Shown here piece by piece: positions 1 to 13,198 of a DNA stretch of 64,000 nt; position 1 is the first letter of the stretch; every line of letters begins with the position of its first letter. The notes beneath the pieces were generated by a model. The model searched no databases. It worked only from the letters and a program-made list of their open reading frames with translations, and was not told where the DNA came from. The position numbers were made by a program, and so were the translations under genes. The stretch comes from a bacterium (GTDB lineage Bacteria > Planctomycetota > Planctomycetia > Planctomycetales > Planctomycetaceae). Location of the stretch: positions 22,602 to 86,601 of the forward strand of contig WGMU01000093.1 of assembly GCA_016124895.1 (NCBI GenBank), given 5' to 3'.

Positions 1-329
1 AACTGTCAAATGGCGCGGTGGGTTTGTCATCGCGAGTGGCGAGATTCGTCCGGCAGTTCGCAGCCCGCTCGTCTTCAGTGTGAGAGCCGTCGCTGCCGGC
101 AGCCGATGAAAGCACATCGGCGCGAGCGCTCATACGCAACTGCACACGGCAGAAATCACGCTGTCAGTGTCACGATCCGTTGTGCAGCCTAAGATGACCG
201 TCCTCTCAGTTCGTGACTTCTCTGGACGATTGGACTGGGAACGGCCGCTGCAGTCATGCCGTCGCTGACAGCAGATGGCCACAAGCGTCCGGCGCTTCTT
301 TGTGAACGCTCAACCGGGATTCTGTTCTG
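1..329. other. Intergenic leader ahead of the hybrid kinase
   Basis: No convincing gene is seen here. The only open frame (10-192) encodes an Arg/Ser-rich peptide with no recognisable motif and looks like chance GC-rich reading. The stretch presumably carries the promoter of the kinase gene, but I could not pick a reliable -35/-10 pair. Confidence 0.5.
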
Positions 330-3659
<3,330 letters not shown>

Positions 3660-3680
3660 GGACCGCAGCACACAAGACGT

Positions 3681-3780
3681 CCCGATTATCAGCCTCTGAA
3701 CGCTCGCCCACGGTTCTGCCAGACCGGACGCTGGCGCGTGGTGGCTGACGAGTCTGGTTGCAGATCGGGAAGTTGTTTCG
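3681..3780 (-). repeat. Dispersed 100-bp intergenic repeat, copy 1
   Basis: The reverse complement of this stretch aligns almost without gaps to 34671-34770 at roughly 80% identity by eye. Shared blocks include GAAACAACTTCCCGAT and GGCAGAACCGTGGGC. It lies between the convergent ends of the kinase and the helicase, so it is non-coding here. Confidence 0.8.
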
Positions 3781-3829
3781 GCCGCGTTTCCAATCAGCCA
3801 GCATTGCTTTCTGTGGAGACGACAGCGGA

Positions 3830-5902
3830 TCACGACTCGCGGCGCGACTTGTGTTTGCCGTGCGCTTTGGGCGGGTGCTTGCTGAATTTGCGTTTGCCGC
3901 GGACGCTGGTTTCAACGGCGTGAGCGTTCTGCGTTGGCTGCGGCGGGCGGCCGTTCACTCGGGAGATGCGCAACTGACGGCCGGAAACCCAGGTCAGTTT
4001 GAGCCGCTGAAAGATCTCCCGCGGCATCCCGAGTGGCAGGTCGACCGTGCTGAATTCGTCAAAGATTGAAACACGACCGATATGGCTGCCATCGAGCCCT
4101 GCTTCGTTCGCAATCGCACCGACGATATTGCCGGGGCGGACACCGTGCGTCAGTCCGACTTCGATGCGGAACCGCTCCATGCCTTCGTCTGGTCGGCCGG
4201 AACGCTCGCCGTCGCTATGGTCGCGACGCGGGCGAGACGGCCGATCATTCGACAAATCGTCGCGACGGTCACGCTGACGTTCGGCCTTCGGTTCCCGTTT
4301 CGGCTTCGGCGGCTCGGCCAGTAACAGTGGCGTGTTGCCCTGCAGTAGCTTCGCCAGAGCGGCTGCCACCTGCCACGGCGGTATGTTCGTTTCCTGCTGA
4401 TACTGATTGACCAGCCCGGTAAAGAATTCGAGTTCCCCGGCTTCCAGCGTGTCCGTGATCCGCTGTTTGAATTTTGCCAGCCGGACTTCGTTGACGTCGG
4501 CGACACTGGGCAACTGCATCTGTTCGATACGCTGCCCGGTAGCATCCTCGATCCGGCGGACCTGACGACGTTCCTGAGGTTTCACAAACAGGATGGCCTC
4601 GCCACTGCGGCCCGCACGTCCGGTTCGACCGATGCGATGCACGTACGATTCCGTTTCGGTCGGCACATCAAAATTGATGACGTGACTGACGCGCGAGACG
4701 TCGAGCCCGCGGGCGGCGACATCCGTTGCCACAATCACGTCGACACGGCCAGCCTTCAGTTGTTCGACCGTCCGTTCACGCAGATTCTGAGGGATGTCGC
4801 CGTTGAGCGGCGTCGCCGAGAAGCCGCGTTCAACCAGTTGGTCGGCGAGTTCGGTCGTCGTCGATTTCGTACTGACGAAGACGATGACACCGTCCGTCGG
4901 TTCGACTTCGAGAATTCTCGCGAGAGCATCAACTTTATCCCGCCAGTTGACGATCAGGCAGCGCTGCCGCACGGTCTCGGCGGTCCGAACTTCGGACTCA
5001 ATGTGAATCTCTTTGGGGTCGCGCTGATGCTCGCGCGCGATGCGGCGAATCGGGTCCGGCAATGTCGCCGAGAACAGGGCGACCTGACGTTCTTCCGGCG
5101 TCTGAGACAGCACCCAGGTAACGTCGTCAACAAAACCCATCCGCAGCATTTCGTCGGCTTCGTCGAGCACAATTGTTTTGAGTTCGTTCAGCCTCAGCGT
5201 ACCGCGTTTCATGTGATCGATGACCCGGCCCGGCGTGCCGACCACGACGTGAACTCCCTGGCGGAGGTCGCGAATCTGCGGATAGAAGTCCGAGCCACCG
5301 TAAATCGCCGTGCAGCGAAAGCCGTCGAGGCCCGCACCGTAACGCTCGAACGACTCGGACACCTGCAGCGCGAGTTCGCGGGTCGGTGCAAGCACGAGGA
5401 CCTGCGGCGAACGCTGCAACAGATCAAGTCGCGAGAGCAGTGGCAGAGCGAACGCCGCTGTCTTGCCGGTTCCCGTCTGCGCCTGCCCGAAGACGTCGCG
5501 ACCTTCCAGAAGATACGGAATCGTCTCGGCCTGAATCGGAGTCGGCTGCAAATAACCTCGGGCCACCAGTGTCTGGCGCAGTTCGGGCCGTAAACCCAGA
5601 GCGTCGAAACCGGTGAGTTCTTTTTCGGCTGGTGCCTCGATGGCAGGGGAACACGCAGCGTCTGGCTGATCCTCGCCGCAGGCCGCGTCTTCGGTGAGTT
5701 CGACGCACTCGACTTCTTCGGTGGGGGCACTGCACTCGATGGCGGCCGCTTCGACAGGAGCCGCATCCTCGGTGAGTTGTTCGCACTCCACGAAAGACTG
5801 TGCGCAGGCGTCCGAGCAGAGTTCTTCCGCAACCATTTCCGCGGGTTCAGAAACCGTCGACACAAACGTGCTCAGGTCATCCAGTGAAAGATCGGTCGAC
5901 AT
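3830..5902 (-). CDS. DEAD-box ATP-dependent RNA helicase (CsdA/DbpA type)
   Basis: RNA helicase of 690 aa, likely acting in ribosome assembly or mRNA unwinding. Visible motifs: Q-motif region (about 99-124, ending PTPIQ), Walker A AQTGTGKT (141-148), DEAD (247-250), SAT (278-280) and HRIGRTGRAGR (422-432). A DbpA-type RNA-binding domain sits near 576-650 and a Lys/Arg-rich basic tail follows. The ~95-residue N-terminal extension is unusual: acidic, rich in Cys, Glu and Ala, with two imperfect units around ELTEDAA/QLTEDAA. The frame stays open upstream to 5968, but the ATG at 5902 gives the plausible MSTDLSLDD start. It is transcribed divergently from gyrA and converges with the hybrid kinase. 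A symbol such as deaD would be a guess, so none is given. Confidence 0.92.
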   Translation of the reverse strand: MSTDLSLDDLSTFVSTVSEPAEMVAEELCSDACAQSFVECEQLTEDAAPVEAAAIECSAPTEEVECVELTEDAACGEDQPDAACSPAIEAPAEKELTGFDALGLRPELRQTLVARGYLQPTPIQAETIPYLLEGRDVFGQAQTGTGKTAAFALPLLSRLDLLQRSPQVLVLAPTRELALQVSESFERYGAGLDGFRCTAIYGGSDFYPQIRDLRQGVHVVVGTPGRVIDHMKRGTLRLNELKTIVLDEADEMLRMGFVDDVTWVLSQTPEERQVALFSATLPDPIRRIAREHQRDPKEIHIESEVRTAETVRQRCLIVNWRDKVDALARILEVEPTDGVIVFVSTKSTTTELADQLVERGFSATPLNGDIPQNLRERTVEQLKAGRVDVIVATDVAARGLDVSRVSHVINFDVPTETESYVHRIGRTGRAGRSGEAILFVKPQERRQVRRIEDATGQRIEQMQLPSVADVNEVRLAKFKQRITDTLEAGELEFFTGLVNQYQQETNIPPWQVAAALAKLLQGNTPLLLAEPPKPKREPKAERQRDRRDDLSNDRPSRPRRDHSDGERSGRPDEGMERFRIEVGLTHGVRPGNIVGAIANEAGLDGSHIGRVSIFDEFSTVDLPLGMPREIFQRLKLTWVSGRQLRISRVNGRPPQPTQNAHAVETSVRGKRKFSKHPPKAHGKHKSRRES

Positions 5903-6387
5903 AGACAAACAGTTTCCGGTGCGGAGTTGAGAGAACTCGATGGACAGGACTCCGGGCATCCGGAGCAAAGTGGGGTGGCCCGATCAGAGCGGGTGACGGT
6001 CGCCGCTTCCAGTCAGCGGCAAGGGCGAACCATCAGCGATGTCGGGAGCAGCAGATCTGCCGGGCGGGCATCTGGCAGGCGTCGCGTGAGCGAATCCGTT
6101 CAGCAGTCTGTGCCGGGCTCTGCCAGAGGGCGAGCAGCGTATCCGCAATCGGGTCCAGGAGCGAGTCGCAAAAACTGGAATTTGCCGCAGATTCGCGATT
6201 TCGGACAGCCGCCAGACTTGACCCGCGGAACCGCTTCAACCCCGCCCAATACGCTCTCAGAAGTCCCTGCGAAGTGCTCGATTCCGTGGTGTCAGGGTTC
6301 GTTGTGAGCCCCTTCCCAGACCACTAAAATCCGCCCCGCTTTACCAGTCGGAGACTGCCCTCAGGTGTTGAGTCAGGAGACGCTGCG
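5903..6387. other. Divergent promoter region between helicase and gyrA
   Basis: A 485-bp gap between two outward-facing genes. Open frames inside it are Arg/Ser-rich and show no family resemblance. It must hold both promoters. A Shine-Dalgarno sequence AGGAG at 6375-6379 serves gyrA. Confidence 0.5.
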
Positions 6388-9213
6388 TTGTCCGTCGGAA
6401 ACGGTGAATCTGGTGACCTTTCGGTTCCGCAGGAGCGGATCCAGCAGCACGATATTCTCCAGGAGATGCGGGACTCGTACCTCACGTACGCCATGTCCGT
6501 CATCATCTCCCGAGCGCTCCCTGATGCCCGCGATGGCCTGAAGCCCTCCCAGCGCCGCATCCTCGTCGCGATGAACGACCTGAACCTCGCGCCCGGCGGT
6601 TCGACGACCAAGTGTGCCGGTATCGTCGGGGAAACGATGAAGCGGTATCACCCGCATGGTGATGGAGCAATTTACCCGACGCTCGCCCGTATGGCTCAGA
6701 ACTGGGTCATGCGCGAAACGCTGATCGCCAAGCAGGGCAACTTCGGTTCGCTGGCGGGTCTGCCGCCCGCTCAGATGCGATACACCGAGGCGAAGCTCTC
6801 GGCCGCCGCGTCCGACATGCTGGCCGACCTGCAGTACGACACGATCGACTTTATTCCGACGTACGATCAGAAAGACACCGAGCCCGTCGTTCTGCCGGCG
6901 AAGTTTCCGAACCTGCTCGTTAACGGCTCGACAGGGATCGCGGTCGGCATGGCCACCAGCATCCCGCCACATAATCTGGGTGAAGTCGCCGATGCCGTCG
7001 TCACGCTGATCGATGATCCGGAAGCGTCGATTGATCAGATCATCGACGTCATGCCAGGCCCCGACTTTCCGACCGGCGGCATCATCTGTGGACGCTACGG
7101 CATTCGGCAGGGTTATCTGACTGGCCGTTCGACGCTGACCCTCCGCGCGAAGACGCACTTCGAGACGGAAAAGAACAGCGACGTCATCGTCGTGACCGAG
7201 ATTCCCTACATGGATACGCGCGACCGTATTCGGGAGAAACTCGAACTGCTGGTCCGTGATGAAAAGATCAAAGGCATCTCGCGCATCGTCGATTTGACCG
7301 ACCGCAAGACACCGACCTGGCAGGTGCGGCTGCACATCGTGCTGAAAAAGGGTGAAGACAAAGAAGTCGTCCTTAATCAGCTTTACCAGTTCTCACCGCT
7401 GCAGGCGACGGTCAGCGTCATCCTGCTGGCTCTGGTCGGCAACCGGCCGCAGACGCTCAATATCAAAGAGCTGCTGCAGGAATTCATTCGGCACCGCGTT
7501 GACGTGATCCGCCGCCGCACCGAGTTCCTGCTGGCCGAAGCCCGCAAACGCAAACACACCGTCGAAGGGCTGATCATCGCGCAGTCCAATATCGACGAAG
7601 TCATTGCCACGATCCGGAACTCAGCCAGTCGTTCCGCAGCCAAAGACGCGTTGCAACTGATTCAGGTGCCGGCAGAACTGATTGCCCGCGCTCTGGGCGA
7701 AGCAGGCTTCCGCAACTTCGCCGACGAACACGGCAACAGAGAGACTTACTCGCTGTCGAACAATCAGGCCGAAGCGATCGTCTCGATGCAGCTCGGCTCG
7801 CTGGCAAATCTCGAACGCGAAAAGCTGCAGGGCGAGTATCACAAGCTGCTCGAAGATATCGCCGGTTTCCTGTACCTGCTATCGGACGAGATGCACATTC
7901 TGGCCGTCGTCCGCGACGACATGCTGGAGATGAAGAAGAAGTATGGAGATCAACGGCGGACGGAAATCAGTGATGAAGAGCTGACGAACGTCAACAAGGA
8001 CGACCTGATCGCCGAAGAAAACATGGTCGTCACGCTGTCGACGCGCGGTTATGTCAAGCGTATGCAACTCGCGACATACCAGGCTCAGAATCGCGGCGGT
8101 AAAGGGATCACCGGCGGCAAAGCCAGCGACGAAGAAGACGCAATGCAGCACCTGTTCGTCGCCAGCACGCACGACTATCTGCTGTTCTTTACGAATCAGG
8201 GGAAAGTCTACTGGCAGAAGGTCTATGACCTGCCGCTGCAGAGCCGCACGGCAAAAGGTCGAGCACTCGTCAACCTGCTCAGCCTGGACGAGGGCGAAGA
8301 GGTCGAAAACTGCATCGCGGTCCGCGACTTCGACGACGAGCACTTCCTGCTGATGGCGACGCGGAATGGAACCGTCAAGAAGACGGCCCTCACCGAGTAC
8401 AGCCGGCCGCGCACCGGCGGCCTGATCGCCATCAAGCTGAAGGAAGGCGACGAACTGGTCGACGTTGTCATCGTTGGTCCCGGCGATGACGTGCTGCTCG
8501 CAACAGCCAGCGGCATGGCGATTCGCTTTCCGCATACGAACGCCCGCGCGATGGGGCGAGCCGCGGCAGGCGTTCGCGGAATCCGGCTCGGCAAAGGCGA
8601 CGAACTGGTCGGCATTGTCGTCGCGAAACCGGACATGCAGTTGCTTTCTGCCTGCGAGCACGGTTACGGCAAACGGACGCCGTTCGGGCTCGGAGGAAGC
8701 GTACCGGATCTCGACGACGTGACGGACAGCGACGCCGAAGAAGCCAGTACGGACGCGGTTGAGGCTGAAGCCGAATCTGAAGATGCCGAAGGTGAAGAAG
8801 GCGGCGAACGCAGCAACTTCTCGTACCGCTCGCAGAATCGCGGCGGCAAGGGAGTTCGCGATATTCGCACCAGCAAACGCAATGGCCGGGTGGTCGATAT
8901 TCTGGCGGTTGAAGATGGCGACGAAGTGCTGATGGTCACCGCCGGTGGCAAGATCCAGCGACTCCGCGTCAGCGACATCAGCGTCGTCGGCCGCAACACG
9001 CAGGGCGTCCGCATTATCCGCCTCGACGACGACGACGCCCTCGCCTCAATGGCCCGCATCCCCGGCGAAATTATCGAGGAGGAAACGGCAGCGTCCGTGG
9101 CGCCGCCAGCACCAGAGGCCCCAGCCGTTGACGACGCGGTCGCATCGAGTGACGGAGATGCAGCCCCGAACAACGACGATCTCGATGCGTCCGATGACTC
9201 CGGGTCGCTGTAA
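6388..9213 (+). CDS. gyrA: DNA gyrase subunit A (type IIA topoisomerase A subunit)
   Basis: Breakage-reunion subunit of a type II topoisomerase, 941 aa. The TTG at 6388 is preceded by AGGAG at seven to eight bases and lies close to the conserved [10 protein letters not shown] block, so it is preferred. The catalytic Tyr is 132 in [10 protein letters not shown]. The C-terminal beta-pinwheel carries two GyrA-box-like QNRGGKG motifs, the first near residue 567 and the second near 818. An acidic Asp/Glu/Ala insert lies between blades (about 775-810) and an acidic tail follows from about 895. Where E. coli GyrA has Ser83 and Asp87, this protein has Gly93 and Pro97 ([10 protein letters not shown]), and the loop before the Tyr reads GLPPAQ instead of the usual GDxAAA. 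A GyrA-like paralogue or ParC role cannot be excluded, and no gyrB is nearby. Confidence 0.93.
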   Translation: MSVGNGESGDLSVPQERIQQHDILQEMRDSYLTYAMSVIISRALPDARDGLKPSQRRILVAMNDLNLAPGGSTTKCAGIVGETMKRYHPHGDGAIYPTLARMAQNWVMRETLIAKQGNFGSLAGLPPAQMRYTEAKLSAAASDMLADLQYDTIDFIPTYDQKDTEPVVLPAKFPNLLVNGSTGIAVGMATSIPPHNLGEVADAVVTLIDDPEASIDQIIDVMPGPDFPTGGIICGRYGIRQGYLTGRSTLTLRAKTHFETEKNSDVIVVTEIPYMDTRDRIREKLELLVRDEKIKGISRIVDLTDRKTPTWQVRLHIVLKKGEDKEVVLNQLYQFSPLQATVSVILLALVGNRPQTLNIKELLQEFIRHRVDVIRRRTEFLLAEARKRKHTVEGLIIAQSNIDEVIATIRNSASRSAAKDALQLIQVPAELIARALGEAGFRNFADEHGNRETYSLSNNQAEAIVSMQLGSLANLEREKLQGEYHKLLEDIAGFLYLLSDEMHILAVVRDDMLEMKKKYGDQRRTEISDEELTNVNKDDLIAEENMVVTLSTRGYVKRMQLATYQAQNRGGKGITGGKASDEEDAMQHLFVASTHDYLLFFTNQGKVYWQKVYDLPLQSRTAKGRALVNLLSLDEGEEVENCIAVRDFDDEHFLLMATRNGTVKKTALTEYSRPRTGGLIAIKLKEGDELVDVVIVGPGDDVLLATASGMAIRFPHTNARAMGRAAAGVRGIRLGKGDELVGIVVAKPDMQLLSACEHGYGKRTPFGLGGSVPDLDDVTDSDAEEASTDAVEAEAESEDAEGEEGGERSNFSYRSQNRGGKGVRDIRTSKRNGRVVDILAVEDGDEVLMVTAGGKIQRLRVSDISVVGRNTQGVRIIRLDDDDALASMARIPGEIIEEETAASVAPPAPEAPAVDDAVASSDGDAAPNNDDLDASDDSGSL

Positions 9214-9246
9214 CCCGGAAAGGTGATCGGTCTGTGAACCGCACTC

Positions 9247-10152
9247 TCACGCAAGCTGAGCCGCTTTCACGGCGAGGATTGAACACGGCAGACGATTCAG
9301 AAGGCGTTCCGTCAGGCTGCCCATCAGGAAACCGCTGACACCCGAACGGTTGATCGAGCCCATGACGACCAGGTCCTCGTGCTCGCTCTGCACGACCGAC
9401 GGCAGAACGTCTTCCGGGTCCCCTTCGGCCATATGCAGCGTCAGTTCGGGATGTTCGGCGCGGTACGGAGCGACGAAGCGTTCGATCGCCGATTTCAGAT
9501 CGCCCGCCGACCGTCGCTTCGCCTGTTCGAGCAGGCTCTCGCTCTGCGCGGTCCGTACCTTGTGCCGCAGCGGTGCTTCGGCAAAGTAGGACCAGGCCTG
9601 AATGGCGTGCAGTTCGCTGCGTTCAAGCGTTGCCACAGACGAGGCCAGTTCCATGATCCGGCTGTTCAGAATGTCGCGTGGCGAATCGTGAGTTTCCAGA
9701 TGAAGAGCCGCCGCAACGCGTCGAAACGGAGCATCGCTCCCTTTGAGTAACCAGACTGCGCAGGGACAGCGACGCAGCAGGCGGCAATCGAGCCCGGCCG
9801 ACACATCCTCATCGGCTGCCTTGACGACCAGATCAGCTCCACTTTGCTCGACGATGCGAGCGATCTCGGCACACGACCGACCGTGCAGCACCTGCGTCCG
9901 AACGGACAGCCTGTCAGCACAGTGAACGGCCATGTCGTTCAACTGCCGTTCGACCTGTGGCGTGAAGGCGTCGAGCGCCAGGCCAATCGAGTGCGGCATG
10001 ACACGTTTCGCCCAGGTTGGAACATCCTCGATCACCGAGACGATGTTCAATGTTGCGTTGCTCGCCTGCGCCATTGTCAGCACGCGGTCGAGCGCTGGTG
10101 GCGGAGCCTGGCCGGGTTCAAGGACGACGACGATCGATCGAAACCGTTGCAT
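9247..10152 (-). CDS. Tandem universal stress protein (two Usp domains)
   Basis: 301 aa. The N-terminal Usp-like half (about 1-135) starts FRSIVVVLEPGQ. The second half (about 150-301) ends with a nucleotide-binding-type glycine motif VMGSINRSGVSGFLMGS and the hallmark strand CSILAVK. This tandem form resembles E. coli UspE-like proteins; the precise function is unknown. The frame opens earlier (10194), but GGGGAG at about 10156-10161 sits seven bases ahead of the ATG at 10152 and the hydrophobic beta-1 strand follows at once. It converges with gyrA across a 33-bp gap. Confidence 0.88.
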   Translation of the reverse strand: MQRFRSIVVVLEPGQAPPPALDRVLTMAQASNATLNIVSVIEDVPTWAKRVMPHSIGLALDAFTPQVERQLNDMAVHCADRLSVRTQVLHGRSCAEIARIVEQSGADLVVKAADEDVSAGLDCRLLRRCPCAVWLLKGSDAPFRRVAAALHLETHDSPRDILNSRIMELASSVATLERSELHAIQAWSYFAEAPLRHKVRTAQSESLLEQAKRRSAGDLKSAIERFVAPYRAEHPELTLHMAEGDPEDVLPSVVQSEHEDLVVMGSINRSGVSGFLMGSLTERLLNRLPCSILAVKAAQLA

Positions 10153-10531
10153 GCGACACTCCCCGTGAGTTACGAACTGTGACGCGACACCCATCAGTCG
10201 TTGCTGATCGCACGATTATGCCCGCACGGCATCTGATCGAAAAGCGGGAACCGGCGAATCCGCACGTTCCTCGAAATCCGTCGAATTTGTCCTTCCTGAC
10301 ACTTGCAGGATCTGTTGACCTTCCTGATTCGAGCCAGCAACAGCGGCCAACCAACGCTCGTTTTGATGGGGAACCGGGATTACACTGCCCGATTCCCGAT
10401 CAGAGGCCGATGATCGACGGATCGCGAAGCGAACACCTGCCCCGTCCGCTCTGTCTGTTCGCGCACGACAACTGCGGCTCGCAGTCCCGACCGAACACCC
10501 CATTCACTTTTTCGCACTGAGGACGTAACCC
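10153..10531. other. Divergent intergenic region usp/ilvB
   Basis: 379 bp between outward-facing genes. No gene, leader peptide run of branched-chain codons or attenuator-like terminator was recognised. A GAGGA element at about 10518-10522 serves the downstream GTG start. Confidence 0.45.
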
Positions 10532-12352
10532 GTGTCGACAGCTCAGGAAACATCGACCGCGACACAGACGATTTCCGGCGCCGACATTCTGGTCGAAGCA
10601 CTGATCCGCAACGGCGGCGATCTGATTTTTGCCTATCCCGGCGGCGCGAGCATGCCACTGCATCAGGCTCTGCGGAAACGCCGTGACCGAATCCGGACCA
10701 TTCTGCCGCGGCACGAACAGGGCGGCACGTTCGCCGCTCAGGGCGTTTCGCGAACGAGTGATAAGGTCGGCCTGTGCATGGCGACCAGCGGCCCCGGCGC
10801 AACGAACCTCGTCACCGGAATCGCAGACGCCAAGATGGACAGCGTTCCGCTGATCGCCATCACGGGACAGGTTCCTCAGGCGGTGATCGGGACCGACGCG
10901 TTTCAGGAAACGCCGATCGTCGAAATCTGCCGCAGCATCACCAAGCACTACTACATGATCACGGCGGACGACTACACGGATCCGGAATCCGTCCGCAAGG
11001 CTCTGCTGTCGATTCCCCGGATCGTCAAGGAAGCGTTCTTCGTCGCGAAGACGGGCCGCCCTGGCCCGGTGCTGATCGACTTCCCGAAGAACATTCAGCT
11101 TGCCGAGATCTCCGAAGACGAACTCGATTTCGATCCAACGATGCGTTTACCGGGCTACCGACCGCTGACGCGCAAGGCAGCGCCCGAGCAGATCAAGCAG
11201 GTCATCGCGGCGATCCGTCGTTCCCGCAAGCCGATTCTGTACGTCGGCGGTGGCGTGATTAACTCAGACGCGGCTGACGATCTGACAGCTTTCGCCCGTA
11301 AAGCAAGAATCCCGGTCACGACGACCGTGATGGGACTCGGTGCCTTTCCCGGAGACGATCCGCAATCGCTGCATATGCTCGGGATGCACGGCACCGTGTA
11401 TGCCAACAAGGCGATTGATCAGGCCGACCTGCTGCTGGCCTTCGGCGTCCGGTTTGACGATCGCGTCACCGGCAAGCTCGACGAGTTCGCGCTGCATGGA
11501 AAGATCGTCCACGTCGACATCGACCCATCGGAGATTCACAAGAACAAGGAAGCTCACATCCCGATCGTCGCCGACGTGAAGGAATTCCTGGCCGCGCTGA
11601 ATGCCGCTTTCACAGAAAAGGACATTCCTGATGTCAAGGAATGGAACGAGCAGATCGCCGAGTGGAAGCAGCAGTTTCCTCTGAGTTACGCGGATGCGGG
11701 CGACCTGATTCTGCAGCAGCACGCGATCGAGGAACTCTGGAAGCAGACGAAAGACCGCGACGCGTACGTCTCGGTCGGCGTCGGCCAGCACCAGATGTGG
11801 GCGGCGCAGTATTACAAGTTCAACAAGCCGAAACGCTGGCTGAGCAGCTCCGGCCTGGGCACGATGGGCTTCGGCCTGCCCGCCGCGATGGGTGTCGCCG
11901 CGGTTCATCCGGAAGCTCTGTCGTTCGACATCGAAGGCGACGGCTCATTCCAGATGAATATCCAGGAACTCGGCACGCTGTTCTGCGAGAAGCTGCCGGT
12001 CAAGGTGCTGCTGCTCAATAACCAGCACCTGGGCATGGTGGTGCAGTGGGAAGACCGCTTCATGGAAGGCAAGCGGGCTCACACATATCTGGGCCCGGTC
12101 GATCATCCCGAGGCTCTTGGTGACGGCGACGGCTCACTGCTCGACGAGACGTACCCCGACTTCGTGAAGATTGCTGAAGGCTACGGCATCGCCGGCCGCC
12201 GCGTCCGCTCGAAAGCCGAACTGTCGGAAGCAATCACCGAGATGATCAACCACGACGGCCCATACCTGCTGGAATGCGTCTGCCCCTACCAGGAGCACGT
12301 CCTCCCGATGATCCCCGGCGGCAAGACCGTGCGGGATATCATTACTGAGTAG
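10532..12352 (+). CDS. ilvB: Acetolactate synthase, large (catalytic) subunit
   Basis: ThDP-dependent synthase joining two pyruvates (or pyruvate and 2-oxobutyrate), the first common step of Val/Leu/Ile synthesis. 606 aa. The catalytic Glu is 62 in RHEQGG. The FAD/central domain follows, and the C-terminal ThDP/Mg site begins at EGDGS near 468. Start is GTG with GAGGA about ten bases upstream. The regulatory small subunit (ilvN/ilvH) and ilvC do not follow; instead the transcript ends at a strong hairpin at 12531. Other ThDP enzymes such as glyoxylate carboligase are possible but the N-terminal motifs favour acetolactate synthase. Confidence 0.93.
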   Translation: MSTAQETSTATQTISGADILVEALIRNGGDLIFAYPGGASMPLHQALRKRRDRIRTILPRHEQGGTFAAQGVSRTSDKVGLCMATSGPGATNLVTGIADAKMDSVPLIAITGQVPQAVIGTDAFQETPIVEICRSITKHYYMITADDYTDPESVRKALLSIPRIVKEAFFVAKTGRPGPVLIDFPKNIQLAEISEDELDFDPTMRLPGYRPLTRKAAPEQIKQVIAAIRRSRKPILYVGGGVINSDAADDLTAFARKARIPVTTTVMGLGAFPGDDPQSLHMLGMHGTVYANKAIDQADLLLAFGVRFDDRVTGKLDEFALHGKIVHVDIDPSEIHKNKEAHIPIVADVKEFLAALNAAFTEKDIPDVKEWNEQIAEWKQQFPLSYADAGDLILQQHAIEELWKQTKDRDAYVSVGVGQHQMWAAQYYKFNKPKRWLSSSGLGTMGFGLPAAMGVAAVHPEALSFDIEGDGSFQMNIQELGTLFCEKLPVKVLLLNNQHLGMVVQWEDRFMEGKRAHTYLGPVDHPEALGDGDGSLLDETYPDFVKIAEGYGIAGRRVRSKAELSEAITEMINHDGPYLLECVCPYQEHVLPMIPGGKTVRDIITE

Positions 12353-12495
12353 CCGTAGGCAGGTTTTTCCAAAACCTGCTCTGACGCAGATGCAGTGTGA
12401 TAATTGCAAGCCACACACGACGCAGGTGCAGCAAACGCGAGGCACTTTCCCGCTGAATTTCAGAAGAGAAGCAGGTAATCCCGGTCTGCCGACAA

Positions 12496-12516
12496 TCCGG
12501 TTTCGGAGAAACCGGA
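12496..12516. repeat. Small hairpin, 9-bp stem
   Basis: TCCGGTTTC and GAAACCGGA flank a three-base loop. It is not followed by a T-run, so it is not called a terminator. It lies 15 bp before the terminator hairpin at 12531. Confidence 0.6.
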
Positions 12517-12530
12517 CGACAGTTAGCGAA

Positions 12531-12567
12531 AGAGCCGCGTCAGGAAGTGCCTGACGCGGCTCTTTTT
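12531..12567 (+). terminator. Rho-independent terminator after ilvB
   Basis: A perfect 14-bp stem (12531-12544 with 12550-12563), loop AAGTG, followed by TTTTT on the + strand. It lies between convergent genes. The opposite strand has only a short T-run after the stem, so its activity there is probably weaker. Confidence 0.88.
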
Positions 12568-12596
12568 GGGCTTTGGTCCGAATAGCTTCCGCTTAT

Positions 12597-13139
12597 TCAG
12601 ACGAAACTGTCGACGTGTCCGGCTCCTGGACTCTTGAGATCGTCGATCTTTTTCGCCCTTGCGCGAACTCGCTCGAAACCAAAAACAAGAAACATCAGAC
12701 ACCCAAACGCAAACCAGCCAACTTTCGACATCGGACAGGACGGATCATCGCTGGAGCACATAAATGCTATCGCATCAAGTGCCAGCACGAATGCAAACGA
12801 AACCATGCTTACAGCTTCAGCGTGCGCTTTCGAAACCTTACTGAGCAGCGACGTTCCGATTTCCTTGCTGTGCTTCGCACGCCTGTACTCATCCTCCTGT
12901 TTTGGAAAGAATCGCCGTCGTGCGGAATCGACAACGAAACTGCTGGCTGGTTGCAAAATGTGGCCGATGACGTAGCCAGTAAAGAGGAACAAGATCAACT
13001 CAGTGGCGTTTTGGGGTAAAGAAAACTGATCCGAAACCAGAAAGAACAATCCAAGTCCGGATACCCCAGGCAGAAGTCGCGCGTACCAGTCAAAACAGAC
13101 ATCCGGAAGCTTGCCGAGTGCGTCCGTTGCGTCTGCCAT
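12597..13139 (-). CDS. Hypothetical multi-pass membrane protein
   Basis: 180 aa with no family I recognise. Hydrophobic stretches near residues 22-38, 46-63, 112-128 and 139-155 suggest three to four membrane helices. A charged Lys/Arg/Glu-rich cytoplasmic-type loop lies between helices 2 and 3, and the C-terminal tail is basic. The sequence is visibly more AT-rich than its neighbours, with many AAA/AAC/CAT-type codons, which could mean recent acquisition. Antisense frames over the same bases are shorter or composition-biased; this frame has the best membrane-protein pattern, and a plausible ATG at 13139. Confidence 0.6.
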   Translation of the reverse strand: MADATDALGKLPDVCFDWYARLLPGVSGLGLFFLVSDQFSLPQNATELILFLFTGYVIGHILQPASSFVVDSARRRFFPKQEDEYRRAKHSKEIGTSLLSKVSKAHAEAVSMVSFAFVLALDAIAFMCSSDDPSCPMSKVGWFAFGCLMFLVFGFERVRARAKKIDDLKSPGAGHVDSFV

Positions 13140-13198
13140 TAGTCAGCTCCGGTAGAGAAATCGCTCGCGGTACGAACGCTTATCTGCTCAGCCTGGAC

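Noticed and set aside
12496..12516. Second terminator after ilvB
   Set aside because: The hairpin is not followed by a T-run, so it is listed only as a small repeat.
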